This document shows, in pieces, positions 45,478-57,444 of a stretch of DNA of 64,000 nucleotides. The notes under the pieces were generated by a model. That model was not told the origin of the DNA, ran no database searches, and saw only the letters and a program-made list of their open reading frames with translations. The DNA lies in the NCBI RefSeq assembly GCF_000204055.1, contig NW_006768819.1:414120-478119 (forward strand), in the 5' to 3' direction. The DNA is from Melampsora larici-populina 98AG31 (lineage: Eukaryota > Basidiomycota > Pucciniomycetes > Pucciniales > Melampsoraceae). Position numbers and translations under genes: made by a program. Numbering within the stretch: the first letter of the stretch is position 1; each line of letters starts with the position of its first letter.

Positions 45478-46276
45478 TTTGTTTATTTACTATCTGATTT
45501 TGATTTAATGTTATGATGAGGTTCAAGTTAAGAATGAGATAGGTAGTATTTTGTGCTTTGGATTCAAACTCAGTGTTAAGAAATGCTTTGAGATTGATTT
45601 GAGCCTGAACAATGAAAACCAAAACCAAATGTCTCTTAAATTGTCTGATTACCAAATTAACTGAAGATGACGTCACATTCAAACCTAACAATTTCAACAT
45701 TTCATCGGTCAAATTGAGTGAAACTAGAAATTGCCTTATGCGTTTCTTCAAAGCTCCAAGCCTAAGATAATGCATACTGTGAAATGCTGTTGGAATAGTC
45801 CCCTCTCAGTCAGAAATGGCATCCGGATCACATTTGAACGGTGGCTCAGGTGATCTGCCTGCAATGCGACTCAACAAGTGGGACATTCATCGGTGGCTAT
45901 CTGGGCTTGGAAGACTAGTAGATGGGTTATTCCCAGAAATTACTATTGCCCTTAAGATTCAACATGTGGGAGGGAGGCAGGTTGGGCTTCTTGACATCGA
46001 TAGCAGCACAAGGTGTTTCAAGTTTCACGAGGTGCAAGATAAAAAGGTTCAACACCGAATACCGGTAAGGGACTCATTGGAAGATCCGAGGTTGGCCACT
46101 AAGCAGGGACCCAAACACTGACTTCAAGATAAGTCTCCAAGTCCAAGCCTGAATTGAGGTAGAACCTATCCCATAAAAGCATACGGGGCATAGTACATTT
46201 GAAAAATTACGAAGCGAGTGCATGCGGTGGGGAACGTGAGGGTGAAAAGATCTCATAAAACATGATTTTCAGTGAT
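45478..46276. other. Intergenic
   Basis: Between the small mitochondrial-like gene and RPL26. A 101-codon plus frame (45816-46121) has normal-looking composition but no motif, introns or neighbours to support it. Confidence 0.4.
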
Positions 46277-47094
46277 TCAATCAACATTCATCTTCTCTGG
46301 TTTTTCACCTCGATCCTTTCTGGCTAAGATAGCCTTTCGGTCTTTATCAAGGTACAATTTGGAAATCACACAATTTGAAGGATGAATTCCAACTTGAACA
46401 GTTTGACCGGATGCCTAATTTAAAATGATTTGTACAAAAAAGAGGATTGAGACAAGTTAGAGTGATGATCAAGGATGATTGTAGAGTCAATGATGAGATA
46501 TCAAACTTACCTTATCACGGGTCACCTTGTCAACATGGATCACATATTTCTTTCGGTAAACAGTGAGTACTTTTCCCTCTCGTCCCTTGAAAGCACCTCG
46601 GACGACGGTCACCTCATCATCTTTACGGATGGGCATGGCTCGAACCTATTCCAACATTTCATCAACATCTGGAGTCCTTGATCTTCATGAGAATGTCATA
46701 AAACCTACTCGGTATTGAGCCCGGAGGTCTTTTGAGAGAGATGAGGACATGATAATTCGCCTCTCGTGGGATGGAGCCTGGAAGTGGGCCTTTCGCGATT
46801 TACGTCGCGAAGACGAAACATCTGACAAAGAACAGGTAACATGAAGATCAGCTTGATTGATAACAGCAGCTTTGAGGTGAATCGGGTGAGGGGTCTTTCG
46901 GAGTATCGAATGAAGAGGAGTCGATGGACACGAAAGTTTTCTTCAAGCAGCATAGAGCATTTTTCTGCAAGATCATTTGGTTGCGGGACGAGTGACGGCG
47001 AGTTTCGACTTTGGCCAACCGAGATAGCGGACAGAAGGAAGTTCAAAGACGTGTCGATTGCAAGGCTAGTCTTACCTTTTGAAAACTTGGCCAT
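46277..47094 (-). CDS. RPL26: 60S ribosomal protein L26 (uL24)
   Basis: Four exons: 47094-47076, 46821-46709, 46645-46511 and 46414-46277 (introns 254, 63 and 96 bp), 134 residues. Sequence hallmarks: [40 protein letters not shown], the KOW motif [54 protein letters not shown] and RKAILARK. It assembles near the exit tunnel of the large subunit. The first coding exon has only 19 bases before a long first intron, common for ribosomal protein genes. It is divergent from RPS21 with ~350 bp between start codons. Confidence 0.97.
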
Positions 47095-47376
47095 CGAGTT
47101 ATCTTGCGTCGAGGTGGGCCGTCGTCGAAGGGGTCTTGTAAGTCGGAAATCGGGTCAGTGGAGGGGGTATCAGCCAATCGGTGTGACCACCCTCTCACAA
47201 CCGATACATGTGAATCGAACCCTAATCTCACTAAACCAGACCTATCTATCGCTACCACCGGACCTTGGCCCCGATACATCCCAATTTTCACCCTTTCGTT
47301 GATTATACTCGATTCCCATACCCCATCACGATCCTTTGAACTCAACTATCATCAACCTCATTAATCCTTCAGCAAA
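47095..47376. promoter_or_regulatory. Shared bidirectional promoter of RPL26 and RPS21
   Basis: Compact region between two divergent ribosomal protein genes; it includes both transcription starts. The RPS21 5' UTR is split by an intron (47377-47445, GTGAGT...TTCAG) that ends directly at the ATG. Co-regulation of the two genes is inference. Confidence 0.6.
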
Positions 47377-47445
47377 GTGAGTCAATTCGATGCGTTAAAT
47401 TGAAATGAACCCAAAACTGAAGTTAAATGAAATTATCATTTTCAG

Positions 47446-47888
47446 ATGGAGAACGATCAAGGAATTGTCGTCGACTTATACGTCCCACGAAAATGCGCAG
47501 CCACCAACCGATGTTTGTTCATTTAACTTAACCCTTCAAAAAAAAACTCGATTAATTTTTGGACTAAAATTTGCGGGACTTTTTTTGTCATTTTCAGTAA
47601 TCACTGCTAAGGATCACTCATCTGTCCAGATCAACATTGCTGAGGTTGATGAAGAAGGCAAAGCCATTCCTGGTCAAAACGTCACTTACGCCCTCTCCGG
47701 TTTCGTACGAAGAGAAGGTGAAGCTGATGATAGTATCAACCGATTGGCCACCCGGGATGGTCGTCAGTCTCTCAAATCTTATTCTTGAAAAAATTTATCT
47801 TGAAAGCTTACATAGAACTTATTCTTTTTTTGATCTTTTGTATCGTATGATTTTAGTTCTCAAAAACGTTTGGTCTGCATCAAAATAA
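47446..47888 (+). CDS. RPS21: 40S ribosomal protein S21 (eS21)
   Basis: Coding exons 47446-47512, 47598-47762 and 47857-47888 (introns 85 and 94 bp), 87 residues, the usual length. Hallmarks: [60 protein letters not shown] and [11 protein letters not shown]. The donor of the last intron is GTCAGT, chosen because it restores DGLLKNVW; a donor two codons earlier would not. The start ATG directly follows a 5' UTR intron. Confidence 0.97.
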
Positions 47889-48950
47889 TTGTTTTTTGAC
47901 ATCACGGGGAGTCGAGTTGCTTGTATCACAAAATATTTGCAAACCAGTCTATTCAGATTTCAGCTTTAGAGCATTCTATTCTTTTTATACCCAAGCAAGA
48001 CCTACAGAATGATACTTGAACTACACTTGCTTTGAGTCACTTGGTCAGCTGAGCGCGATCCTTCAACAAGAACTCATCATGTGGTAGCGATCATAATCCG
48101 GGAATTATTTCCTGAATGATTGTCCAGATTGTGGTTCCGATCCCAATGGTCTCACGAACCAACACGATTCTCTGAGAAACTGTGTCTTTGTATAATCTTG
48201 GATCCGGCTGAACGTGTAGACTAGAGCTTTGCTCCATCTTGATTTACGTAATCGGCCTTTGAGAATGCTCGCTTGAATACTCTTGACTTTTGCGCACTTT
48301 CGTAAGGACAGTGAGCAGAAATTATGTGCGACTTGGCCATAAAACCTGCCCGTCCCTGTCGGCTTATACATATGCGCTCTGACCAAGCCTTAATCCGCAT
48401 ATGTTGTGGAACTTGAGTATATGCGTATCTTCGACACCGTTTGAGATGATCACTGGTCCAGTGATATACCACACAACTAACTATCGTGGAGTCGCTAGTG
48501 TACACTCCGATGTCAAACTAAAGAGGAGGACGAGGGGTGATGTCCTGGTGTGGTATTTGATTGTGGTCATTGGCTGCTGTGTTGAATCATAATCCTTACA
48601 TATGAGTCCTTATGATTGGCTTAGTTATATCAATGATGTCATTCGCAGGCTGAAATACTGATGACATCATTGGCTGTGTTGGCTGTGTTTCTTTACCACT
48701 TACTCAGGTTTATGATTGAGATGGTGAAGTATAAGTTCAATGCTTTCACTTATTTTCTTCCTTCTCTTCACCCAAATCAATCCTTCCTTGATGTCACCAT
48801 CCATTCTGGGATCTTGACACTTTGATCACCTGTGTCATTCATCCTCTCTCCTGATTCATATTTGAGATATTCATTGACTACAAGCATCAATGCTGGATTT
48901 GTTGAGAAAGCGAAATGCATGGTGACTCATATGTCTGGGGTAGATTCTAT
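47889..48950. other. Intergenic
   Basis: No supported gene. Short ORFs only. Confidence 0.5.
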
Positions 48951-48959
48951 ACGACGAAT

Positions 48960-51300
48960 GAAGTGTTAAGGCTGTATCAGGGATATCAAAGGTGCACTGA
49001 ACACGTCATCAAATCCGGTGAAAAGAGCCTCGGCCACTTTGAGTCCAGAACTTGGTTAAAATAAGAGGCGCGCCCCGATGAATGTTTTCTCTGGGACAAA
49101 GGCTTCTTTTGGTCATCGACAGCCATACCAGGATTCAAAAACTTCGCCGGTAACTCGACATTCAGAATCAAGGCCTATCATCGCTAAGCAGAGTCAGATC
49201 TAACCTTGATGAATCAAAAGCTGAAGAAATCCAACCAGCAAGAAGGTCGCTCATATGCGAATCGTTTGGCTATTGTTCCAAAACCTTTGATGGATAGGTC
49301 TCAACAAAGAAGGCAGTTGAGATACCGTGATCTGATGAAGCGCGTTGAATTGTTGATACTCAGCCCGAATCCTTTATATGTAAGCCTTTCTCTCCCCAAC
49401 CAATAATTGAAAGTCGAAGATAACCGAGTAAGAAAATGGATATATATTGGGCTAGGAAGAGCAAGAATCATCATCACAAGCAAAATAAACTTCCGAGCAT
49501 CATCAAAACCTATTCGTTCAAAAACCTTTCACCAATCAATCCGAATCAAGCTTTTAGCAAAAACTACATACAATCTTTCGCTTGTAAAGAAGGATAAACA
49601 CAGCATGAACTTTGGAAACTTTCCAGTTGAAATCGTATATTCAATATTGACAGAAGCAGTACTTGAAGGTGATAAGCTTATAGTCCAAGCCGATAGATTA
49701 CTACAGAACGGCGAGGCAAGAGATAGTGAGTAATTGAACTTGATCGAGTATGAAGAAGATGATGTTGACCAAGATATGTATCTTTAAGATCGCGTTCTTC
49801 CTCGCCTTTTACTCTTGAACAAGAATCTTTCTCAATTTACCAAAGAACTATTGTGGAGGGTATGTCAGATTTTCTCATTTACTTACTGTATACGTCTCTT
49901 GTTATAAATAACTGATGTTACCCTGAATTCCGATTTGATCGTATCTAAAAAAGAGAATTGGATTATGTAGGTTAGATATGAGTGAACCGATCCCTATTGA
50001 TCACTTCACAACGTTATCTGAATTATATCAATCTAAAAAACATCATACCAAATCTATCAATGTAGCATTGGAATTCGCACGATATGAATTAGATGAACCG
50101 ACACCTCTTGAAGTACTTCAAATTGCCAGCGGAATCTTCCAGGCTTCTCGACTTAGTCCAATCAATGAAGTGGTCCTTTGGATAACAATTCCTGATTTAG
50201 CTGAAAACACAGTCGAATTTTGGTATCACATTCATCCGATCTTGGAGACTACCACTGAGTTTGGGAATTTGACTAAATTGGAATTTTCGTTTTCTCATAC
50301 TTTTTGGGAACAAGAAACAACATTAGCAGCAGTGATATGTCTTTTGAAAAGTCTTGAAGTAATCAAATTATGTGCACATAAAAAAATAACAGAAGCAAGA
50401 AGACCAGAATCACAAGCAGCCTTAGGAAACAGTCTATCATCTTTAACTAGGCTCGAGTCAATGTCACTTGAAGGACTCAAATCACCCAATCCGAAATGGA
50501 CTAAACTAAATTGGAAATCAAACATCAAAAAATTATCAATTACAAATTGTAAAAGCTTTAAAGACTTTTCATCATTGAGAAGCTTTTTTAACTTGTTTCA
50601 TAAAAGTTTGATAGCTTTAAGATTTAATGCTGACGAGAATGATTGTAGAGCACTTGAAGATTGTGGGATTTTGAAGAGTTTTGAATCACTTCAACAGCTT
50701 ACGATTTATCAAAATCATCATCGAAATATATCAATCCTACAACAATTTTCAATTTGTCCCGCCATCAAATTTATACATTGGATAGTCTCTGATCCACATC
50801 CATCAAAGGAACAGATCAGAAGTTTGATTTTTGATTTACTGATACTAAAAAATTATCAAAATCGTTGGAGAAGTCTTCGGTCATTAGTCTTACCTTCAAA
50901 TTTTGCAAACTCTCTTGATTCTTCAACTTATGCAATACTTGATGTACTTCATATACTTTGTGATAATTATTCTGTTAGATTGAGTTATCTAGATGATAAT
51001 GAATATGATGTGAAAAAGCATTTAAAGTTTTACATATAATACTTGATTTTTATTTTGTATATATTTCATAGAAGCATTCCATGTATATCTCCCCCCTGTG
51101 ATCATTTGTATCTGACTCTTATATTAATAATCAATTCTTGACATTGCAGCACGTATACAACTTGAACTAAAATTCTAAAATTCAGAGTGGTAGAACATGA
51201 TGTTGGTTGAGGTGAATAGGCTCTGGATAGCCGGTAGGGCATGAATTCGAGTCACTGAGAAGATATTGTACAACATGGGAGCACGGTCACTGTCAAATGG
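48960..51300 (+). repeat. Tandem segmental duplication, unit 1
   Basis: Partner unit at about 51530-53820. Shared order of blocks: TGTATCAGGG(A/G)(T/C)ATCAAAGGTG at the left, CTGATGAAGCGCG, GATATATATTGGGCTAG, the whole three-exon gene, and TGGTTGAGGTGAAT at the right. The units follow each other directly. Confidence 0.8.
49605..51039 (+). CDS. F-box/LRR-like protein A
   Basis: Three exons: 49605-49725, 49789-49859 and 49954-51039 (introns 63 and 94 bp), 425 residues. Residues 1-70 (NFPVEIVYSILTEAVL ... LPRLLLLNKNLSQFTKELLW) resemble an F-box (P-x-E-I-...-L-..L..NK). The rest has irregular Leu-rich strands (LTKLEFSFS, LTRLESMSLEGL, IKKLSITNCKSF, LQQLTIYQNH, WRSLRSLVLPS), like divergent LRR substrate-binding domains of SCF ubiquitin ligases. 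Exon 3 starts upstream of the first internal ATG, at AGA ATT GGA, because this matches the paralogue in frame. Direct tandem paralogue at 52151. Lys/Asn/Ile-rich codon use, like other AT-rich genes here. Confidence 0.75.
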
Positions 51301-51529
51301 CTATCTCTCAGCAGCCTAAATATCTTTTGTATGAGTAAAAATCATGCTGAGCATTTGTCGAGAGATGTTGATTTGCTTCAACAAAGAAGGATAAGTATTG
51401 TTTATTGAAGTTCATTATATCTTGACCTCCAAAACGGAACAAATTCCTTCCTACATCCAAGACTAGTGAAAGTTTTTCATACTTTGGATCATATTGGTTT
51501 TCGTTTAATAGAGTTGAAGCCATTCTATC

Positions 51530-53820
51530 CCCTCGGTTGCTTCTCAGCTGTATCAGGGGCATCAAAGGTGAACTGAACAATTTTATGAAATCACATCAGT
51601 GAACTCGGTCAAGACAACTTTATAAGAATTCAGACGCGTGTGCTGATGAAGGCCTTTGTGATCTGGAATAAAGGCGATGTTTGGTCTTCGAAGGGCAGTA
51701 CTAGGAATCAGACACTTCGCTTCGTAAGTCGATACTCAAGGCCTATCATTGCTCAGGAGACTTTGAGCCAACGATGATGAATCAATTACTCAGAAATTGC
51801 TCAAATGCGAGGCGTTCGTCCAGAACCTTTGATGGATCAATCTCGTTATAGAAGACAGTAGAAGTACAGTAAGCTGATGAAGCGCGAAAACTTGTTGGTA
51901 CTCAGCCTGAGTTCTTGATATAACAGCCTTTATGTTGCTGATCAATAATCGAAAGTCAAATATTAATGAGTAAGAAAGTTGATATATATTGGGCTAGAAA
52001 GAGAAATATCGATCATTATCGAGCAAAATAAACATTCAAGTATCATCAAAACCCGATCATTTCCAAACCCTTCCACCAAGACATCCAAATCAAGTTAGGA
52101 AATAATTGTTCACTTTTCTTATTTAAAAACAAACAAACAAGAAAACAAGGATGAGCTTTGCAAACTTTCCAGTCGAAATTGTACATCTGATATTATCAAA
52201 AGCAGTGCTAGAAGGTGATAGGCCCATTGCACAAATCAATAGATTGCCACAGAATGGCGAGGCAAGAGATAGTGAGTGATTGCACTTAATCGACTATGAG
52301 AAAATGATTTTAATTCAGATATATCTCTTTAGACATCGTTCTCGCTCGTCTTTTACTGTTAAATAAAGACCTTTCTGAATTTCTAAAAGGAATAATGTGG
52401 AAGGTATGAAGCATTTTCTCATTTTGTTTGTTATATATTTCCTGTTAGATTTACTGATTCTATTCTCAACTTCTATATGATGTTATTAAATTAAAGAGGA
52501 TTGGATTAACTCGGTTGAATAAACGTGAACCAATTGCTATTGATTACTTTAGAAAGGTATCTAAATTATATCAAATTCACAAACATTATACTAAATCGAT
52601 CAATATATCATTGAGATTTGCAACACGCGAATTGATTAAGCCGAAACCAGAGGATGAGGAATTGATTGATATTGCAAATGACATATTCAAGGCTTCCCAA
52701 CCTGATCAAATCAATGAAGTAATCCTTTGGGTGGCAGTTCCTCCTACACTTCCTTCAAGTACCATCGAACAATTTTGGGAACGCATTCATCCAATCTTAG
52801 ACACTGTCACTGGATTCAAAAACTTGACTAGATTTGAATTTTGGTTTTCTCGAAGGCTTGAAGAAACAAAATTAGCAGTAGTGATCAGTCATTTAAAGAA
52901 TCTTGAAGTTGTTAAATTATATGCACGTCATAAAGGATTGAAATCAGTCGAAGAATCAGAATTTCAAGAAGACTTAGGAATCAGTTTATCATCTTTAACT
53001 AAATTGAAATCACTTTCACTTGGAAGACTTAAATCACCTAATCCAAGTTGGATCAAATTAAATTGGAAATCAAATATCGAAAAACTGTCAATTTTCAAAT
53101 GTAAAAGATTTCAAGATTTTTCATCACTGAAGATTTTTTTTCATTTGTTTCATAAAACTTTAAGAGCCCTAAGATTTGATGTTGTAGAGAATGATGATAG
53201 GATTTTTAAAGAATGTGAGATTTTGGAAAGTTTCAGATCACTCAAACAACTTACAATCTTTCAATATCATCATCGTAATACATCAATACTACAACAATTT
53301 TCTATTTGTCCTGCAATCAAATCTATCAATTGGGTAGTGTCTGATTTACATTCATCAAGTGAACGAATAAGTAGTTTGATCTATAATTTACTCATAACTA
53401 GAAATTATCAAAATCGTTGGAGAAGTCTTCGTTCATTGACATTACCTTTGAGTTTTGCAGTTTCTATGGACGATTCAACTGATACGGTACTTGATATACT
53501 TTGTAAGAAATATTCTGTTAGATTAAACTATTCAGATCATGATGGATATGATATGGTATAAGTCTTTGAAGTTTCACATTGTAAAACATTTCTTCCCTGT
53601 GTTCTATATACTTATTGGTTGTCTTAGTGAAGGATTTTATGTTTAAGTATATCACCCCCTGCTGGCTTGTCTTACTGATTGTCAATTCATCCTTGACATT
53701 TTGTACTGAATAGTAGCATGAAAAAAGTGAGCTACATCTGTTAATAATCAAAGTGCTGGTTGAGGTGAATGGATCATGGATGGCAGTTGAACATGAACTC
53801 ACGCCACTGAAAATGTAATG
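51530..53820 (+). repeat. Tandem segmental duplication, unit 2
   Basis: Second copy of the ~2.5-kb unit, with many substitutions, so the duplication is not recent. Confidence 0.8.
52151..53561 (+). CDS. F-box/LRR-like protein B
   Basis: Exons 52151-52271, 52333-52403 and 52497-53561 (introns 61 and 93 bp), 418 residues. Colinear with protein A with identical intron phases: F-box-like start (MSFANFPVEIVHLILSKAVL, ARLLLLNKDLSEFLKGIMW), then Leu-rich repeats (LTRFEFWFSR, LTKLKSLSLGRL, IEKLSIFKCKRF, LKQLTIFQYHH, WRSLRSLTLPL). It ends earlier than A (after SDHDGYDMV). Both copies remain open, suggesting both are used. Substrate unknown. Confidence 0.75.
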
Positions 53821-54405
53821 TGAGCAGGATGAGTGAGAAGTGGCTTCTTGTGCATCTTAGCAGTCTGAGCTTTATCTTCAGGTGCAAGGGATAATGCTGG
53901 TGCCTGGGCATATGTCGAGAGATGTGGCAAAGACACACAGCCAGGTGTGTTTTTTTTGGAGAAACGAAACCCAGATGATTGAACACGATGAAGATGAAGC
54001 TTTGCACTGAGGGTCAAATGATGACAGAGGTTTGGGAGTTGACGCATTGGGGTTCTTATGAACTTTGAGCAATTCGTTGCTATCAATCCAAGACAACACA
54101 CAAATCCTACATATTTCAAGTCATGCAAATATGTACGTCTTTCACACCAGCAAATAATAAAATTAATCAAACTGATGCCTGCAGGTGAGAAAGCTGCAGA
54201 TAAGCCATATCTCAACTCAATTTTCTGATGATATTGGAAGACAAATAGTACAACATTCGGAGTGGCAGTGATCGCTTGGATCAAATGATCAGATCACGTC
54301 GAGAACCTCAAAATATATCAGGCCATGAAAAAAAGTGAATCTGCAGAGTGTTTTTACAAGTCCAATACAAGTGACAATTGACGAATAGTACAAGCGGTTC
54401 AAAGA
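53821..54405. other. Intergenic
   Basis: Minus frames here (for example 53799-54284) overlap each other and have no motif. No gene called. Confidence 0.4.
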
Positions 54406-55712
54406 CTAGGGCGACCCTGAGTGTACTCGAATTGACTGCTCAGGTCCAGGTAGTGCGATGGCACCCTCCCTCGTTGTAGGATAATCGTCTCTTAGGTGTG
54501 GCGTAGAGAAATAGACCTGTCGAGGTTTACCCATAGTGGTGCCCAATGTGTTTCCATCGAACGGGGATGGAAAGTATAACAGATAGGCAATGAGAGCCGA
54601 AGATATACCGATGAAACCACCGGCTAGAACATCAGTAGAGTGATGGAGATTATCCTGAAGGCGGGTCACAGCAACTTTGAAAGATGACGAGAAAGGAGAA
54701 AGTAATTTTTGGTTAATTAGAAAACTTTCATGGAGTGCACATGGCACCGTAGAGAATACGTACTCCAAGTTGCTAGCACCAACCACACTACAGCTACCAA
54801 ACCCTTGAGCAGCCGGCTTTCCAATGGACCCGATCCACGAAGTCGATCTCCACCAAATGCAAAGGCACCGTTCCTCCCAGCAATCCACAATGCCAAAAAG
54901 CCTAAGCCAGAAAATGCTTCGGCAGAATGACCACTGGGGAAGCTCTTCATACCCTTTTCGATCAATTTAAAGTTGGAATGATGAGCTATACAAGTGTTGG
55001 TGGTAACTGAATAAGAGCAGCGCGAAAAAAAGTCAGGTCTCAAACGTCCTACCCAAACCTTGAGCAAGTCAGTTGGATAACGTGCGATCACATGAGATGC
55101 CAAAAGTCCCAAGAGAGAGAGATGTAGTGTAGGAAGCAAATGAACGCCTCCTGTTGGATAGGAGAGTAGAGTCAAGATGATAAGCACCAAGAATGGTAAA
55201 GTCACAGAGAAATGATGAAGCCATTCTTCGGAGATGCTGTTGTTCATAAAGAGTGACATTCGGGTTAATTGAGCATTCGATTGTGATATGAATCGATGAT
55301 AGCTTACTGCTCTGGCTTGAGTATTCCATGGTACTCAGGGCTAGGGAAGTAGATAGAGAGATCACGTTGGAATGGCTTGAGAGGAGTTAAGTAGATCTGT
55401 TTGGAAGCATCAGATCGGTCTGCGAATATTGAACAGCAGCGGATGAAGCAACTCGAAGTTTGTATCTCTACTGACTTTTTCAAGAACAATAGCAGCCAGT
55501 ACAACTGCCCAATCGACAAGATAAGCAGGGCAGAACCAACCCGACAACGAATGTGAGAGGGAAGTCCTAAAAAGTTGATATAATGATGGACGAGGTGCAG
55601 AAGTGATAGGTGTGGATCGTCCGTTCAAAGGATTAGCCTCCAAATCATCGGGAACTTCAGGTGTCGGTGCGGTGGTATGTTGAGCTTGTGATGTTGATGG
55701 ATTAGGATCCAT
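54406..55712 (-). CDS. PAP2-family lipid phosphate phosphatase (DPP1-like)
   Basis: Four exons: 55712-55476, 55396-55308, 55236-54764 and 54674-54406 (introns 79, 71 and 89 bp), 355 residues. The three PAP2 signature motifs are present in order: K168-x5-RP (KVWVGRLRP), PSGH at 209-212 (KSFPSGHSAEAF) and R271-x5-H277-x3-D281 (TRLQDNLHHSTD, with Thr replacing the usual Ser). Hydrophobic spans surround them (DWAVVLAAIVLE, SVTLPFLVLIILTLLSY, HLSLLGLLASHVIA, GFLALWIAG, VVWLVLATW, GGFIGISSALIAYLLY), a six-span fold. The family dephosphorylates diacylglycerol pyrophosphate/phosphatidate in vacuole or Golgi membranes; the exact substrate is inferred only from DPP1/LPP1 likeness. The start codon lies 42 bp from a MITE. 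Confidence 0.92.
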
Positions 55713-55753
55713 TGGTCGAAGTTTTGCGGAGTAATAGGTAGGAGAGGAAGTGA

Positions 55754-56142
55754 GAGCATCCACAACGGTCCACCTACTTTGCGAGCCCTGGAACAGACCC
55801 CCGATCCTGATTTTGTGGATGTAGGGGGTCAAAAAAACAGGTGTCCACAGCGGTGCACTTGAAGTCAGGGGCCAGAACTCGATTGAGTGATATGGTATGC
55901 TTGTACCATATCATCTTGTTTCGAGTGCGGTTTGAGACGTGACTATATCGGTCACGTGGAAGCAGTGGCACGTGATATTGGGAGCCCCTATAGACCTCGC
56001 AGATGTGGGGGGTCCGGATGGAAATCTGGAGGCCCCCGACGTCTCACCCCCGATTGTGCGAGCTCCGTTGGAGCGTTTTTTTGCGTTTTGACCCCCTACA
56101 TCGCTGGGGGCCCGCAAAGTAGGTGGACCGTTGTGGATGCTC
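55754..56142. mobile_element. Harbinger-like MITE upstream of the PAP2 gene
   Basis: Exact ~30-bp inverted ends (GAGCATCCACAACGGTCCAC... and mirror) bound 389 bp, flanked by TGA on both sides (55751-55753 and 56143-56145). A 3-bp T-N-A target duplication and GAGCATC-type ends fit PIF/Harbinger. GC-rich interior, no transposase. It sits in the 5' UTR/promoter of the phosphatase gene. Confidence 0.88.
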
Positions 56143-56216
56143 TGAGTGCCACTGAGCATGGATTGGAGAGCACCACCATGTCAACATGGAAATAAGTTCA
56201 GCCACCACTATGTGCA

Positions 56217-56254
56217 ACTTAAGCGGACTTAAGCAGACTTAAGCAGACTTAAGC
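56217..56254. repeat. Four 10-bp tandem repeats (ACTTAAGCRG)
   Basis: CTTAAG palindromes recur exactly every 10 bp, one helical turn. Confidence 0.9.
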
Positions 56255-56385
56255 TACCCTCAGAAACATAAAAAGACAAAAAGTCATTTCCAAACGTTTG
56301 AAGACACATTCACCAGCATTCATAATTTCATCTACACCAACCTACATCATTTGTTTTTATTCAAGAAGCTCTGAGATCCGAGCAA

Positions 56386-57444
56386 CGGCCTATTCCATTC
56401 TGATCTTGAGAGATGGAGTGATGCGATCTTCATTCGGTCCCAATATCAACCCGGGTACAAAGCACAGAGAATCGATTGGGTCATATCCCTTGGAATATCG
56501 AAAGAGATTAGGACAGATTTCAATGGCACGAGGGGAAATCTTTCTGGGAATACCACCCACAGTGGCGACTGTTTTCCCGTTGAAAGTGTTTTGCAGGTGT
56601 TAAAATCACATTGATCGAGAGCGTCATCAAAAGTACATTGTGAAGCTCTCGGGGATCATGCAAAGGTTTTTACTTTTCTTGGACTACTCATGTAGAGAAA
56701 GGAGAGGGCCAACTCGCACGAAGATTTTGGATCGTCCAACGGGGGGATCTGAGGCCCCAGAACTTGAATTGAGATCGAACATACCGGGAAATGAAGTAGA
56801 TTTTAGAACAGAAACGACACAGTCGACAGAGTCAGCTGTACTTTGAAGGTCTTCAGACTCGGAAGTGAGAGTTGCTTCCAGGGCATTGTTAGAATCGAAA
56901 GGATGATTATCATGATCGGAAGTACAAGCATCGAGCATGACACATTTCAAGCTTCTAAGGATGGGACGTAAACCAAGACAAAATTGAAGTGAGGCGATGC
57001 ATCTGACGTATTGATTTTAATCGCGTCTTGCAATTTACCGGGGAAGATAGGCTTTGGAGAATGGGGTGGGTCTCAAGAATTCAAGTGTTGTCGTGAAAAG
57101 TGAAAGTAGAGGTAATGAGAAAAGACTGCACCTGCAGAGAACAATGCTTGCCTTTTGTGATCGCGGGATCAACTTGATAAAGCGCGCTTAGGGCATATTG
57201 AGTGAGATTGTCTGGATTTGGTCTCCTATCTCACATCGAAAAACACGCCTTTTTCTACACTCCATCTCATTTCTTGAGTCTGTGTTGTCGGCTGGTGTAT
57301 TGATGATATTTCACCGTACTCCTCCGCCATAGTATCACTTCCATCGGCTGGTTTTTTGTGTGAAACGAGCATTTTGAAACGACATCTAGGCTGTCCGCTA
57401 GTAGTATAGCCTATTGCCACTTGCAGACAACCCTGAATCTGCAT
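56386..57444 (-). CDS. Possible multi-exon gene, unknown product
   Basis: Three minus-strand stretches look coding. 57444-57226 reads CRFKMLVSHKKPADGSDT. About 57060-56684 reads SLQFCLGLRPILRSLKCVML, DSNNALEATLTSESEDL and GRSKIFVRVGPLLSLHE. 56600-56386 reads VATVGGIPRKISPRAIEICP, SKGYDPIDSLCFVPGL and EDRITPSLKIRME stop. Intron-like GTGAGA, GTGCAG and CAAAG sites lie between. I could not settle exon joins or phases. Short Leu-rich segments and CPNL hint at an F-box-type protein, but this is weak; a decayed gene is equally possible. Confidence 0.35.

Noticed and set aside
45816..46121. 101-codon plus-strand ORF before RPL26
   Set aside because: No motif, no start context and no neighbour logic to support it.
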